Assembly: GCA_947625905.1 (NCBI GenBank)
Contig: CANQQJ010000008.1
Span: forward strand, 1-64,000
Source: an uncultured Clostridia bacterium
Lineage (GTDB): Bacteria > Bacillota > Clostridia > Monoglobales > Monoglobaceae
Reading direction: 5' to 3'
DNA: 64,000 nucleotides
Position numbers and translations under genes: made by a program. The notes beneath the pieces are model-generated. The model worked only from the letters and a program-made list of their open reading frames with translations. It was not told where the DNA came from and made no database searches. Numbering within the stretch: the first letter of the stretch is position 1; every line of letters begins with the position of its first letter. Of this stretch, positions 1 to 8,477 are shown in pieces.

Positions 1-440
1 CCCTCCCAGCCCTCGTACCAGAAGCCGTCGTTATAATTGCTGTTGCCGTCAAAGCTGATGTGGAACCAGTCCTTATAGGGCGAATCCCACTTTTTTTCCT
101 GCACGTCCTTAAACGCCCAGAAGCCGCGGCCCACGTGGTTGAACACGCCGTCCAGCACGACTCTTATTCCGTTTTCGTGCAGGGCCTTGCAGACTTCCTT
201 GAAATCCTCGTTGCTGCCCAGGCGGCAGTCTGTTTTCTTATAGTCTCTGGTGTCGTATCCGTGATTGTCCGACTCGAATATGGGCGAGAAATACACCGCG
301 TCGCAGCCTGTTTCCTTAATATGCGGGATCCAGTCGATCACTTTTTTGATGCGGTTTTGGTAAACCCCGTCATTGGACGCGGGCGCTCCGCAAAATCCGA
401 GCGGATATATCTGATAAAACACGCTTTTTTCGTACCACAT
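1..440 (-). CDS. GH13 alpha-amylase-family glycosidase, N-terminal part (cut by window edge)
   Basis: Reading leftwards from an ATG at 440, 146 codons are open and run off the edge. The product begins MWYEKSVFYQIYPLGFCG, the usual GH13 opening (beta-1, YQIYP). It continues with the region-I motif DGVFNHVG (D-x-V-x-N-H) around residues 97-104. The catalytic Asp and Glu lie outside the window, so the specificity (neopullulanase, cyclomaltodextrinase or alpha-glucosidase) cannot be told. No signal peptide is present, so it is probably cytoplasmic and acts on imported malto-oligosaccharides. An AGGAGG site precedes the start. The exonuclease gene ends 13 bases upstream, so the two are likely co-transcribed. 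The family call is firm; the substrate is open. Confidence 0.9.
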   Translation of the reverse strand, partial: MWYEKSVFYQIYPLGFCGAPASNDGVYQNRIKKVIDWIPHIKETGCDAVYFSPIFESDNHGYDTRDYKKTDCRLGSNEDFKEVCKALHENGIRVVLDGVFNHVGRGFWAFKDVQEKKWDSPYKDWFHISFDGNSNYNDGFWYEGWE

Positions 441-453
441 AACTTTCCTCCTG

Positions 454-1014
454 TTACTTAGCCGTTTTCGGCCGTTTGGTCTTGTTTGCCGTTCTCGGCT
501 GTTTCGGCTTTTTCATTTTGCTCATCTTCAAAAAGCACTCGGCGGTGGCTTTGGCGTCGTCGAGCGCGCGGTGGGGATGGTCGTTCGAGACGCCCAGGCG
601 CTCGCACGTGATACCGAGATTATGTTTGGTCTCGTCGGGATACAGTTCCTGGGCCATTTTGAGCGTGTCACAGGTCTTGTTTCCGAACTTCATGCGGTGC
701 TTTTTAGCCACGGTGTTGAGAAATTTCAGGTCATATGTCACGTCATGGCCTACCAGCACCGCGTTTCCGCAGAACTTTTTGAAATCCTTGAGGACCGGTC
801 GGGACGTCGGCATATCCTTTACCATCTCGTCCGTTATCCCGGTCAGCTCCCTTATTATCTGGGGTATGCTGTATCCGGGGTTTACAAGCTGCTCAAAGCT
901 GTCGGTTATTTTCTCGTTTCTGAGCTTCACCGCGCCTATCTCAAGCAGCTCTTTGTCGTCCGGCCCCGTGCAGACCGTCTCAAGGTCGAACACAACATAC
1001 GTTTTATTCAGCAT
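454..1014 (-). CDS. DEDDh-type 3'-5' exonuclease (DNA polymerase III epsilon-like)
   Basis: This 186-residue protein is a single RNase T/DnaQ-like exonuclease domain with a Lys/Pro-rich basic tail (last ~20 residues). The catalytic signatures are visible. ExoI is FDLET (D10, E12), ExoII is the Asp in VGHDVTYDLKFL, and ExoIII is HRALDDA with the His and Asp of the DEDDh subclass. Such stand-alone proteins trim DNA or RNA 3' ends in repair or proofreading; the exact substrate cannot be predicted. The basic tail may help nucleic-acid binding (inference). The GH13 gene follows after 13 bases. Upstream is a 350-base stretch carrying a dispersed repeat. Confidence 0.88.
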   Translation of the reverse strand: MLNKTYVVFDLETVCTGPDDKELLEIGAVKLRNEKITDSFEQLVNPGYSIPQIIRELTGITDEMVKDMPTSRPVLKDFKKFCGNAVLVGHDVTYDLKFLNTVAKKHRMKFGNKTCDTLKMAQELYPDETKHNLGITCERLGVSNDHPHRALDDAKATAECFLKMSKMKKPKQPRTANKTKRPKTAK

Positions 1015-1040
1015 TTTATTTTGATTTTCCTTTCAACGTA

Positions 1041-1360
1041 GAGATTAGCGATTAGTGAATAGCGAATAGTCCTCCCTCTCAGTCGGGCTTTGCACCATAT
1101 CCGCTCACGTTAATGATTTATGGCCTCGTTTATGTGTGCAATCGGAATACGATAGTACCACGAACCCGCTGCGCGGCTCCGTCCGCAGACAGCATTAAGG
1201 AAGCGCTTAGTGAAAATCGCAAGCGATTTTCAAAGGTCGCTTTGAACCCGCAAGCAAGCTTGCTGATTATCCCCAAGGGGGCGCCTAACGGGACGTCGAG
1301 GGCGCCGTCCCCTACGAACGTTATGCGCAAAATCCCGTAGGGGCGGATATTATCCGCCCG
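1041..1360. repeat. Dispersed intergenic repeat element, copy 1
   Basis: This fills the 353-base gap between the exonuclease and gatB. It starts with degenerate 7-base units (AGCGATT, AGTGAAT, AGCGAAT), followed by a CCTCCC..CTCAGTC stretch. It ends with a 26-base segment (1335-1360) that is identical to 20070-20095. That segment holds the perfect inverted repeat GGGCGGATA-T-TATCCGCCC. CCCCTACG and CGTAGGGG inside the element could also pair. Two copies with the same left and right ends, both just beyond coding sequence, suggest a small non-coding mobile or REP-like element. No coding potential is evident. Confidence 0.7.
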
Positions 1361-1367
1361 TTTTGCC

Positions 1368-2801
1368 TTATTTATTCAGCTCCTGATTTAACAATTTGTT
1401 CACAACGCCGGGGTTGCCTTTGCCTTTGAGCTCCTTCATGCACTGTCCCATCAGGAAGCCGCTGGCCTTTTTGTTGCCCGAGTTGTAGTCCTCGACGGCT
1501 TTGGGATTGCCCGCGATGACCTTTTTGACGATATCAAGCACCAGGCCCTCGTCGCTCACCTGCTCCAAATTGTTATCTTTGACGTATTTTTCAACGTCCA
1601 GATCCTCTTTGAACGCTATTCCGAATATCTCCTTGGCCTTATTGCGGTTGATGGTCTTTTTGCCGACCAGCTCGATCAGGGTAGACAGCGCCTTCGGAGT
1701 CAGCTTCATGTCCTTGGCCTCTATGCCCTCGTCGCCCAGCTTGCGCATGAGCTCGCCCATGATCCAGTTTGATACCTCTTTGGGATTGCCGCACAGGGCG
1801 GTGGTCTCCTCAAAGAAATCGGCGAGCGCCTTCTGGCCGGTTATCATATCGGCGTCGTACTCGGGCAGACCCAGCTCGTCCATATAACGCCGTTTTTTGG
1901 CGTCCGCCAACTCGGGAAGGCTGTCCTTTGTGGCACTAAACCACTCGTCGTCTATCTCGATGGGCGGCAGGTCGGGCTCGGGGAAGTATCTGTAGTCCTG
2001 CGCGTTCTCCTTGCTGCGCATGGCGTAGCTCTTGTCCTTGTTGTCGTCCCAGCGGCGGGTCTCCTGGATCACCTTGCCGCCGCGCTCGATCACGTCGATC
2101 TGTCGCTTCGCCTCAAAATTTATCGCCTTGGCGATCGCCTTGAATGAGTTCAGGTTCTTCATCTCGGTTCTGGTTCCGAACTCCTCGGATCCCGCCTGTC
2201 TTACCGACAGATTCACGTCGGCGCGCATAGAGCCCTCCTGCATCTTGCAGTCGGAAACGCCGAGATATTCAAGCGTCGACTTGAGCTTTGTCAGATACGC
2301 GATGACCTCCTCCGCGCTGCGAAAGTCGGGCTCGCTGACTATCTCGATAAGGGGCACGCCGCAGCGGTTGTAGTCGCACTTGGTCTCGTCGTTGAACTCG
2401 TCGTGGATAAGCTTTCCGGCGTCCTCCTCCATGTGTATCTCGTGTATCCTGATGTCCTTTTTAAGGCCGCTCTCGGTCTCGATCGGCACTCTGCCGTTCC
2501 GGCAGATGGGCAGATAGAGCTGTGAGATCTGGTACGCCTTCGGAAGGTCGGGATAGAAGTAGTTCTTTCTGTCGAATTTATTATACCGCGTGATGTCGCA
2601 GTTGAGCGCGATACCCGCCTTCATGGCGAAGTTGACCACCTGACGGTTGACGACGGGCAGAGTGCCCGGCATTCCCGTGCAGATGGGGCAGCAGTGCGTG
2701 TTGGGCTCGCCTCCGAACTCGGTCGTGCACGAGCAGAATATTTTTGATTTGGTCGCAAGCTCCACATGGACCTCAAGACCCATTACTGTTTCCCATGCCA
2801 T
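1368..2801 (-). CDS. gatB: Aspartyl/glutamyl-tRNA(Asn/Gln) amidotransferase subunit B
   Basis: The protein is 477 residues, the normal length for GatB. It opens with MAWETVMGLEVHVELATKSK and has the Cys-rich CSCTTEFG...HCCPICTGMPGTLP region. A GatB/YqeY tail domain occupies roughly the last 150 residues. GatB binds the misacylated Glu-tRNA(Gln) or Asp-tRNA(Asn) and phosphorylates the side-chain carboxylate. Ammonia from GatA then amidates it. The start lies one base after the gatA stop, so translation is probably coupled. It is the last gene of gatCAB; the repeat element follows directly. Confidence 0.98.
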   Translation of the reverse strand: MAWETVMGLEVHVELATKSKIFCSCTTEFGGEPNTHCCPICTGMPGTLPVVNRQVVNFAMKAGIALNCDITRYNKFDRKNYFYPDLPKAYQISQLYLPICRNGRVPIETESGLKKDIRIHEIHMEEDAGKLIHDEFNDETKCDYNRCGVPLIEIVSEPDFRSAEEVIAYLTKLKSTLEYLGVSDCKMQEGSMRADVNLSVRQAGSEEFGTRTEMKNLNSFKAIAKAINFEAKRQIDVIERGGKVIQETRRWDDNKDKSYAMRSKENAQDYRYFPEPDLPPIEIDDEWFSATKDSLPELADAKKRRYMDELGLPEYDADMITGQKALADFFEETTALCGNPKEVSNWIMGELMRKLGDEGIEAKDMKLTPKALSTLIELVGKKTINRNKAKEIFGIAFKEDLDVEKYVKDNNLEQVSDEGLVLDIVKKVIAGNPKAVEDYNSGNKKASGFLMGQCMKELKGKGNPGVVNKLLNQELNK

Positions 2802-2802
2802 A

Positions 2803-4296
2803 TTACTCCGCCTCCTTTCCGAATTTCTCGGCCGCTTTTTTGTGATAGTCGGTCAGCTGCTGGTACGCGTACGCCGCGTTAAGGATCACATGGTCCCCCA
2901 GGGGCGCGCCCACAAGCTGCGCTCCGATCGGCATTCCGTCCTTGTCAAAGCCGCAGGGCACCGATATTCCCGGAAGTCCCGCCAGGTTAACCGAAACGGT
3001 GTATATATCGGACAGGTACATCTTCAGCGGGTCGGAGAGGCTCTCGCCCATTTTCGGGGCTGTCGTCGGGGCCGCGGGGAACAGGATAACGTCGTATTTC
3101 TCGTAGGCCTCGTCGAACGCCTTTTTGATAAGCGCCTTGACCTGCAGCGCCTTTTTGTAGTACGCGTCGTAGTATCCGGTGGACAGCGCGAAGGTGCCCA
3201 GCATGATCCTGCGCTTGACCTCCTCGCCGAAGCCCTCGCTGCGGGTCTTCATGTAAAGGTCGGTCAGGTCCTCAAAGCCCTCGGCGCGGTAGCCGTACTT
3301 CACGCCGTCGAACCTTGAGAGGTTGGAGCTGGCCTCGGCCGCCGCTATGATATAATAAGTGGGAACGGCGTAGTCGATAAGGGGCATGTCAAACTCCTCG
3401 GTCTCGGCGCCCTTGGCCTTGAGCGTCTCCGCGACGCCCAGCACCGCGGCCTTGACGTCGGCGCTTAAGCCGTCGCCAAAGCACTGCTTGGGGATGCCGA
3501 TCTTAAGGCCCGACACGTCTCCGCTGAGCTCGTCGAGATAGCTCTTGTGCTCAACGTCGAGGGATGTGCCGTCCATCTCGTCCTTGCCGCAGATCACGTC
3601 TAAGATAGCCGCGCAGTCGGCCGCGTCCTTGGCGACCGGGCCTATCTGGTCGAGAGACGAGGCGTAGGCTATAAGGCCGTAGCGCGATACCGCGCCGTAG
3701 GTCGGCTTCATGCCCGTGACGCCGCAGAACGACGCGGGCTGTCTTATGCTGCCGCCCGTGTCGGAACCCAGCGCGCAGGGCGCCTCGCAGGCCGCGACTG
3801 CCGCCGCCGCTCCGCTGGACGAGCCTCCGGTAACGCGGCCGTGATCCCACGGGTTTCTGGTCTCGCCGTAGAACGAGGTCTCTCCGGTGCTGCCCATGGC
3901 GAACTCGTCCATGTTGAGCTTGCCGATTATCACCGCTCCGGCGGCGTTCAGCTTTTCAATCACCGTGGCGTTGTAGGGCGGCTTAAAATCGCCCAATATT
4001 TTCGAAGCGCAGGTGGTCTTTACGCCCTTTGTGCAGATGTTGTCCTTGACAGCGATCGGAACGCCCGCCAGCGGCGAATCCTCAAACTCGCCCGCCTCTA
4101 TCCTTTTTTGTACGTCCTCGGCGCGCTCCAGCGCCTCCTTCTCTATCGTCAGCAGGTAGGCGTTTATGCCGCCGCTGCAGTAAGGGTCCTTCTTTTTTAT
4201 CTCGTCAAGCACGGCGCGGACTGCGTCGGGCGCCTTTATCTCGCCGCTCTTGATCTTAGCGCCCAGCTCAAGGGCGGTCATTTCGCAAATGTTCAT
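2803..4296 (-). CDS. gatA: Aspartyl/glutamyl-tRNA(Asn/Gln) amidotransferase subunit A
   Basis: This 497-residue protein belongs to the amidase-signature family. The Ser-cisSer-Lys triad is visible: K84 in IAVKDN, S159 in VTGGSSSG, and S183 in SDTGGSIR. These sit at a constant +5 offset from the known triad of the S. aureus enzyme (K79, S154, S178). GatA hydrolyses glutamine and passes ammonia to GatB. It lies between gatC (25 bases upstream) and gatB (one base downstream), giving the order C-A-B common in Firmicutes. Nothing is missing or unusual. Confidence 0.98.
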   Translation of the reverse strand: MNICEMTALELGAKIKSGEIKAPDAVRAVLDEIKKKDPYCSGGINAYLLTIEKEALERAEDVQKRIEAGEFEDSPLAGVPIAVKDNICTKGVKTTCASKILGDFKPPYNATVIEKLNAAGAVIIGKLNMDEFAMGSTGETSFYGETRNPWDHGRVTGGSSSGAAAAVAACEAPCALGSDTGGSIRQPASFCGVTGMKPTYGAVSRYGLIAYASSLDQIGPVAKDAADCAAILDVICGKDEMDGTSLDVEHKSYLDELSGDVSGLKIGIPKQCFGDGLSADVKAAVLGVAETLKAKGAETEEFDMPLIDYAVPTYYIIAAAEASSNLSRFDGVKYGYRAEGFEDLTDLYMKTRSEGFGEEVKRRIMLGTFALSTGYYDAYYKKALQVKALIKKAFDEAYEKYDVILFPAAPTTAPKMGESLSDPLKMYLSDIYTVSVNLAGLPGISVPCGFDKDGMPIGAQLVGAPLGDHVILNAAYAYQQLTDYHKKAAEKFGKEAE

Positions 4297-4321
4297 ATTA
4301 TACTTCCTTTCCGGTTTCCGC

Positions 4322-4609
4322 TTATTCGACTGTTCTGGGCACTATGATAGCCTCGTCGTCGGCCTTGGGCGCGTTTTTGAGCAGCTCGGCCCGATCATGG
4401 CTCGGACGCACAACGTCGTCGCGCATGACGTTCTTGACGGCGAACGCGTGGGACATGGGCTCGACGCCTTCGGTGTCGATATTGTTGAGAATATCCATGT
4501 AGCCTATGATCTCGCCCAGGCCCTTGCGGGCGGTCTCGGCCTCTTCGTCGCTCAGCTTGAGCCGCGACAGCTCCGCCACGTAAGAAACCATATCCTTCGT
4601 AATTTCCAT
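4322..4609 (-). CDS. gatC: Aspartyl/glutamyl-tRNA(Asn/Gln) amidotransferase subunit C
   Basis: The product is 95 residues, the normal GatC length. It starts MEITKDMVSYVAELSRLKLS and carries the conserved LNNIDTEGVEPMSHAF motif and a C-terminal LLKNAPKADD. GatC is the small scaffold that wraps around GatA and GatB. The frame is open further upstream (to 4681), but the ATG at 4609 is chosen. It gives the family length, and the consensus promoter at 4653-4681 lies inside the longer frame. It is the first gene of gatCAB. Confidence 0.95.
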   Translation of the reverse strand: MEITKDMVSYVAELSRLKLSDEEAETARKGLGEIIGYMDILNNIDTEGVEPMSHAFAVKNVMRDDVVRPSHDRAELLKNAPKADDEAIIVPRTVE

Positions 4610-4652
4610 AATATCACTCTCTTTATTAAATAAATTTAAACATATCAGGTCA

Positions 4653-4681
4653 ATTATAGCAAACCGTGATTTTTTTGTCAA
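4653..4681 (-). promoter_or_regulatory. Sigma-A promoter of gatCAB
   Basis: On the minus strand TTGACA (4681-4676), a 17-base spacer and TATAAT (4658-4653) form a perfect consensus. The expected start point is about 35-40 bases before the gatC ATG. Confidence 0.85.
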
Positions 4682-4729
4682 TGTTTTTTAAAAGATTAAA
4701 CCCGCACAAAATAAAATAATTAAAAAAGC

Positions 4730-4763
4730 GAAAAACCGCGCCCTCTTTTGAGCGCGGTTTTTC
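4730..4763 (-). terminator. Terminator of the protease operon
   Basis: A 12-base perfect stem (4730-4741 with 4752-4763) has a 10-base loop. On the minus strand T-rich sequence follows. It lies about 70 bases past the stop of the last protease-operon gene and separates that operon from gatCAB. Confidence 0.8.
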
Positions 4764-4830
4764 AAACCCGTGTTTAATATCCTCTAAACGAATATGAGAA
4801 ATTAATGGATAATTTAGGCGGATATTCGTT

Positions 4831-5601
4831 TTATTCGACAGCCGCCAAACAATCAGGCTCTGCGAACTCCACGCCTTCACGCTTGCCTATCTCATCACAA
4901 TATTGCTTTACCAGAATATCCGGCGTATTCATATCGAATTGCAAAACGTACATATTATCCTCGTCCTTAATAATCTCCACAGGACCATACTCGGAAAAAT
5001 CCATAACGGGATCGTCAGACATAACAACAAGACGTTTTGTCTGATAGTCCTTGGTAATATATATGGTTTGATCTTCGTCCTTCCATGTTATTCCGCCGGC
5101 AAATATGTTTTCGACAGTCGCTCTGGCGGGCACCATAGTTCGGTCAAAATCGTTTATAATGGGTTCGGCTTTTATATCAATAATTTGATCCTCGATGACG
5201 CCGTTATCATACGAAATTTTGATTTGACTTTTTCCAAGATACATTTCCGCTGTCATGTCCCCGTATTGTATACTTATTCTTCCGCTATCGTCGTCATATG
5301 ATACGTTATATCCAAGCGCCTCGCATATCGCCCTTAACGGGATCATCGTGATATCGTTGACCAATAGCGGCGTCGTAGCGCTATCCTCATCGACAGGGAT
5401 CTCCTTTCCGCTTATAGACATAGTATTACTGTTGATCTGCATTATAACCGTCGATACAAAATCATCTTTAACATAATTATTTACCATTGCGCTGAGCGAA
5501 ATATAAAAGTCCATATTATCATCCGCGGCGAATACGCCCGCGAAGGATATGATGATCAGTATCGCAATTACTGCCGCAGCCATTTTTTTCACTTTGCTCA
5601 T
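4831..5601 (-). CDS. Secreted CuAO_N-like plus propeptide-like protein without protease domain
   Basis: This 256-residue protein has a signal peptide (MSKVKKMAAAVIAILIIISF, cleavage near AGVFA-A). Two copper-amine-oxidase-N-like segments span about residues 45-190 (MIPLRAICEALGYNVSYD and TMVPARATVENIF). A region at about 190-256 resembles the inhibitor-I9/propeptide part of the two subtilases upstream. All three proteins share the junction YQTKR-hydrophobic-V and end this region in V-E-(F/Y)-A-E. There the subtilases continue into the catalytic domain; this one stops. It is the third gene of the operon, 17 bases after the 944-residue protease. A trans-acting chaperone or inhibitor for those proteases is an inference; a decayed paralogue is the alternative. 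Confidence 0.8.
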   Translation of the reverse strand: MSKVKKMAAAVIAILIIISFAGVFAADDNMDFYISLSAMVNNYVKDDFVSTVIMQINSNTMSISGKEIPVDEDSATTPLLVNDITMIPLRAICEALGYNVSYDDDSGRISIQYGDMTAEMYLGKSQIKISYDNGVIEDQIIDIKAEPIINDFDRTMVPARATVENIFAGGITWKDEDQTIYITKDYQTKRLVVMSDDPVMDFSEYGPVEIIKDEDNMYVLQFDMNTPDILVKQYCDEIGKREGVEFAEPDCLAAVE

Positions 5602-5618
5602 CTCCTTAAATCATTGCA

Positions 5619-8453
5619 CTATTTTATCGTAACGTTAACCGTCTGATCGACAATAGACGCGCCGGTTGTGAAATTATTCGAGTCAAACAGCGCAAATGCG
5701 AATGTCAACCTGTTTTTGTCTTTCGGTATGCCAATTTCTTTGGCATTGATATAATAGTGAAGCAGAGCGCTGCCTCCATCCACATATACCGCTTTGACTT
5801 GTTGCCATTGATATCCATCAAGGTAGGCGATCCATAACGTGTACTTATGCGAACCGGGCACATAATCATCCGGGGTTATCACCTCAATGTCAACGGGTAT
5901 ATCCTCGTCATACGCTCCCGTATAGAAGCCCGAGTCTAACGATAGCGAAAACCCATTCTTGGCTGAGCCCAAAACGGTAAACCTTCTTGTGCGCTCGGCA
6001 TTTCCGTATTTAGCTCTCGCGGTGATATCCGTGTATCCAATCGATTTCGGCGTTACCACGCCATCTTGACTTACCGTGGCTACACCGGGATTGGAAGAGC
6101 TCCATATCAACTCCTTGTCAGTCGCGTTTGGAGGTGAAATTATCGGATCTATTTCATATTCTTTTCCGAGTTCTATTGATTTGTTCTCAAAAACAATGCT
6201 TGTGACCGGTATATTTTCTTTGTACACGGTTACGCTGCAATTATAATATACCGAATTGTCTTGAGCCGATGCCGCTCTTATCGTCGCCGTGCCCGCCGAC
6301 CTGGCAGTGATCACTCCGTTATCCGAAACCGTCGCCACACTGTTGTTATCGCTGGTATATATCACCTTCTTATTTGTGGCGTTTGACGGCCTTACTGTTG
6401 TTTCCAATGTTTGAGTCTCCCCCTCAGACAATGATACGACAGACGGCATTAGGAATATATCTGTAACGGGAATATTTTTCTCAGTCACGGTTACCGATAA
6501 CGGTCTCGGTACGGTAATTCCGCTCAAAACCGCGTAATCAAAGTAAACAGTCGTTTTGCCTGCGTGTTTTCCCGTTATTTTTCCGCTTGAATCCACCGAA
6601 GCTACATTTGTATCGTTCGAATACAAATTACAGCTTGAGGTTACATCCTTTTTTGTTCCGTCATTATAATTCGCATACAGCTTTATGTATTCGTCGCTGC
6701 CGGCGTAAACGTTGACCGCACCAACGGACCATGTGTAGCTCACTACCTTACTTTGGGGTTTAGCCGTCGGCGTGTCGGGTTTCGGTACTTCCGTCGCAAT
6801 GACAGTTTCCGGCACCGGCGTCACAACCGGCGCTTGCGTCGGCATGTCGGGTTTCGGCTTGGCTGTCGGCATGTCGGGTTCCGGCTTAGGCGTCGGCGTT
6901 TTGATTTCCGGCTCGGGCGTTACGCTTGAATCCGCTTTCATATTCAATATTCCCGCTCCGTAAAATCTTTTATCGCCCATAGGTTCTGTGTGTTTTTCCA
7001 GTTCCCTTTGCAGTTCTTCGGGTTCGAACGACGGATTCTCAGCTTTTAACACGCCCAAAGCCGCCGCGACAAACGGCGCGGCAAACGATGTTCCGCTTTC
7101 TGATGTTATTTCATTATTTAATCCGCAAACGTTTATTTTTTCCCCGGGAGCGACTATATCCACATCAACAAGTCTGTTTGAGTACTCCCACAAATCGTCA
7201 TTCTCCGTTATCGCGCCTACCGTTATCGCTTCTTGGACTCTCGCGGGACTGGTATAACTATCATTATTTCCGGCAGAGGCTACCAAAGCGACTCCGTTTT
7301 TCACCGCTTGCTCCACAGCGAAATCAATATGATGGTATTTAGTATCACCGGCATTTTGACTTACATTTATCACATCTGCGCCTTGCCTAACCGCCGACTT
7401 GATGCCTTCGGCTACTATTAATGGAGAGATAAAGCCTGTTTCTCTATCAGATTCGCACTTATACGGAATGATGCTCACATTTAGGCCCTCCGTCGCGGTC
7501 GCTATTATGCCGGCGACCTTTGTTCCGTGGCCGCTTTCGTCGCTCACATCCAGGCCCGGCAGCAGCTTTAACCTATTGTTAAATAATCGGCAGCTTGTAT
7601 CTATGCCGGTGTCCACGACCGCAATCGAAACGGGTCGGGTTTTTGCGCTTGAGGACATACTTTTTACGTAATCAATTATATTTGTTCTATTATATCCCCA
7701 ATCATCGGGTATGCCGCTCTCTGCTACGTCGAGCGATGGGAGGAACAACACATCGGGCTCCGCGTATTCAACGTTCGGATCGCCGTTTAAGCTTTCACAG
7801 CACGCCTGAGCATCGGCAATCGTGTCAAACTGCAGCACATAACCGTAATCCTCCAATTCTAAAATTTCAATGGGAGCATAATCATCAAAGCTGATATTTG
7901 TTTTTCCCCGCACAATTATTCTTTTGGTCTGGTAATCTCTTGTGATCGTGGCCGTGTCGGTATCGGAATCCCACGACACGTCGCAATTCAAGGCTTCCGC
8001 GACAGCTCTGACCGGCATCATCGTGCGGTCGTTTGAGAGCTGTGACGGCACATCCAAAATTTCATCTTGGCCGTTTATAGTCATAACGTTACTTCCGACG
8101 ACCGTCACTATTTCTGTTCCATCATCTATTATGCTGACTATGCCGTCCTGGTAATCGACCATTCCGCCAATGATTTCAACGATCGCTCTGATCGGCAGCA
8201 GAGTTCTGTCATTTTCAAGGATCGGAGTTGTTCCCCTTCCTGGGTCCACCTCTTTTTGCTCTCGATTGACGACCATAAAGGGATCGTTTATCGTCAGATC
8301 TATCGACTCAATATATCCTTCTTCCCAATATTTTGAAACCATATTGGATACTTGTATAAAAGAGTCGTCACTGTCTTTGGCCGTGATATTTATCGGAGCC
8401 GCAACACAGAGGAAAGCAAATATCATTATAAAAGAGAGTATTTTTTTCTTCAT
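5619..8453 (-). CDS. Secreted multidomain subtilisin-like (S8) serine protease
   Basis: A 944-residue exported subtilase. Signal peptide 1-25; two CuAO_N-like segments about 30-180; I9-like propeptide about 180-250. The S8 catalytic domain spans about 265-505, with D281 (AVVDTGID), H309 (SGHGTKVAG), oxyanion Asn in SAGNND, and S456 (SGTSFAAPF). A P-T-P-K-P-E linker follows at about 515-570, then three Ig-like/Big domains at about 570-840 and a C-terminal beta-rich domain at about 845-944. The triad is complete, so it should be active. It starts 24 bases after the 836-residue paralogue and has a GGGGAGG ribosome site. No SLH or sortase signal is present, so it is probably released or held by its Ig domains. 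The substrate is unknown. Confidence 0.92.
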   Translation of the reverse strand: MKKKILSFIMIFAFLCVAAPINITAKDSDDSFIQVSNMVSKYWEEGYIESIDLTINDPFMVVNREQKEVDPGRGTTPILENDRTLLPIRAIVEIIGGMVDYQDGIVSIIDDGTEIVTVVGSNVMTINGQDEILDVPSQLSNDRTMMPVRAVAEALNCDVSWDSDTDTATITRDYQTKRIIVRGKTNISFDDYAPIEILELEDYGYVLQFDTIADAQACCESLNGDPNVEYAEPDVLFLPSLDVAESGIPDDWGYNRTNIIDYVKSMSSSAKTRPVSIAVVDTGIDTSCRLFNNRLKLLPGLDVSDESGHGTKVAGIIATATEGLNVSIIPYKCESDRETGFISPLIVAEGIKSAVRQGADVINVSQNAGDTKYHHIDFAVEQAVKNGVALVASAGNNDSYTSPARVQEAITVGAITENDDLWEYSNRLVDVDIVAPGEKINVCGLNNEITSESGTSFAAPFVAAALGVLKAENPSFEPEELQRELEKHTEPMGDKRFYGAGILNMKADSSVTPEPEIKTPTPKPEPDMPTAKPKPDMPTQAPVVTPVPETVIATEVPKPDTPTAKPQSKVVSYTWSVGAVNVYAGSDEYIKLYANYNDGTKKDVTSSCNLYSNDTNVASVDSSGKITGKHAGKTTVYFDYAVLSGITVPRPLSVTVTEKNIPVTDIFLMPSVVSLSEGETQTLETTVRPSNATNKKVIYTSDNNSVATVSDNGVITARSAGTATIRAASAQDNSVYYNCSVTVYKENIPVTSIVFENKSIELGKEYEIDPIISPPNATDKELIWSSSNPGVATVSQDGVVTPKSIGYTDITARAKYGNAERTRRFTVLGSAKNGFSLSLDSGFYTGAYDEDIPVDIEVITPDDYVPGSHKYTLWIAYLDGYQWQQVKAVYVDGGSALLHYYINAKEIGIPKDKNRLTFAFALFDSNNFTTGASIVDQTVNVTIK

Positions 8454-8477
8454 TGGTCTGACCTCCCCGCGTTACAG

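Noticed and set aside
60-461. Plus-strand frame of 133 codons
   Set aside because: Antisense shadow of the GH13 gene, whose minus-strand product has clear family motifs.
4650-4880. Minus-strand frame of 76 codons
   Set aside because: Crosses the terminator and the gatCAB promoter and overlaps two real genes.
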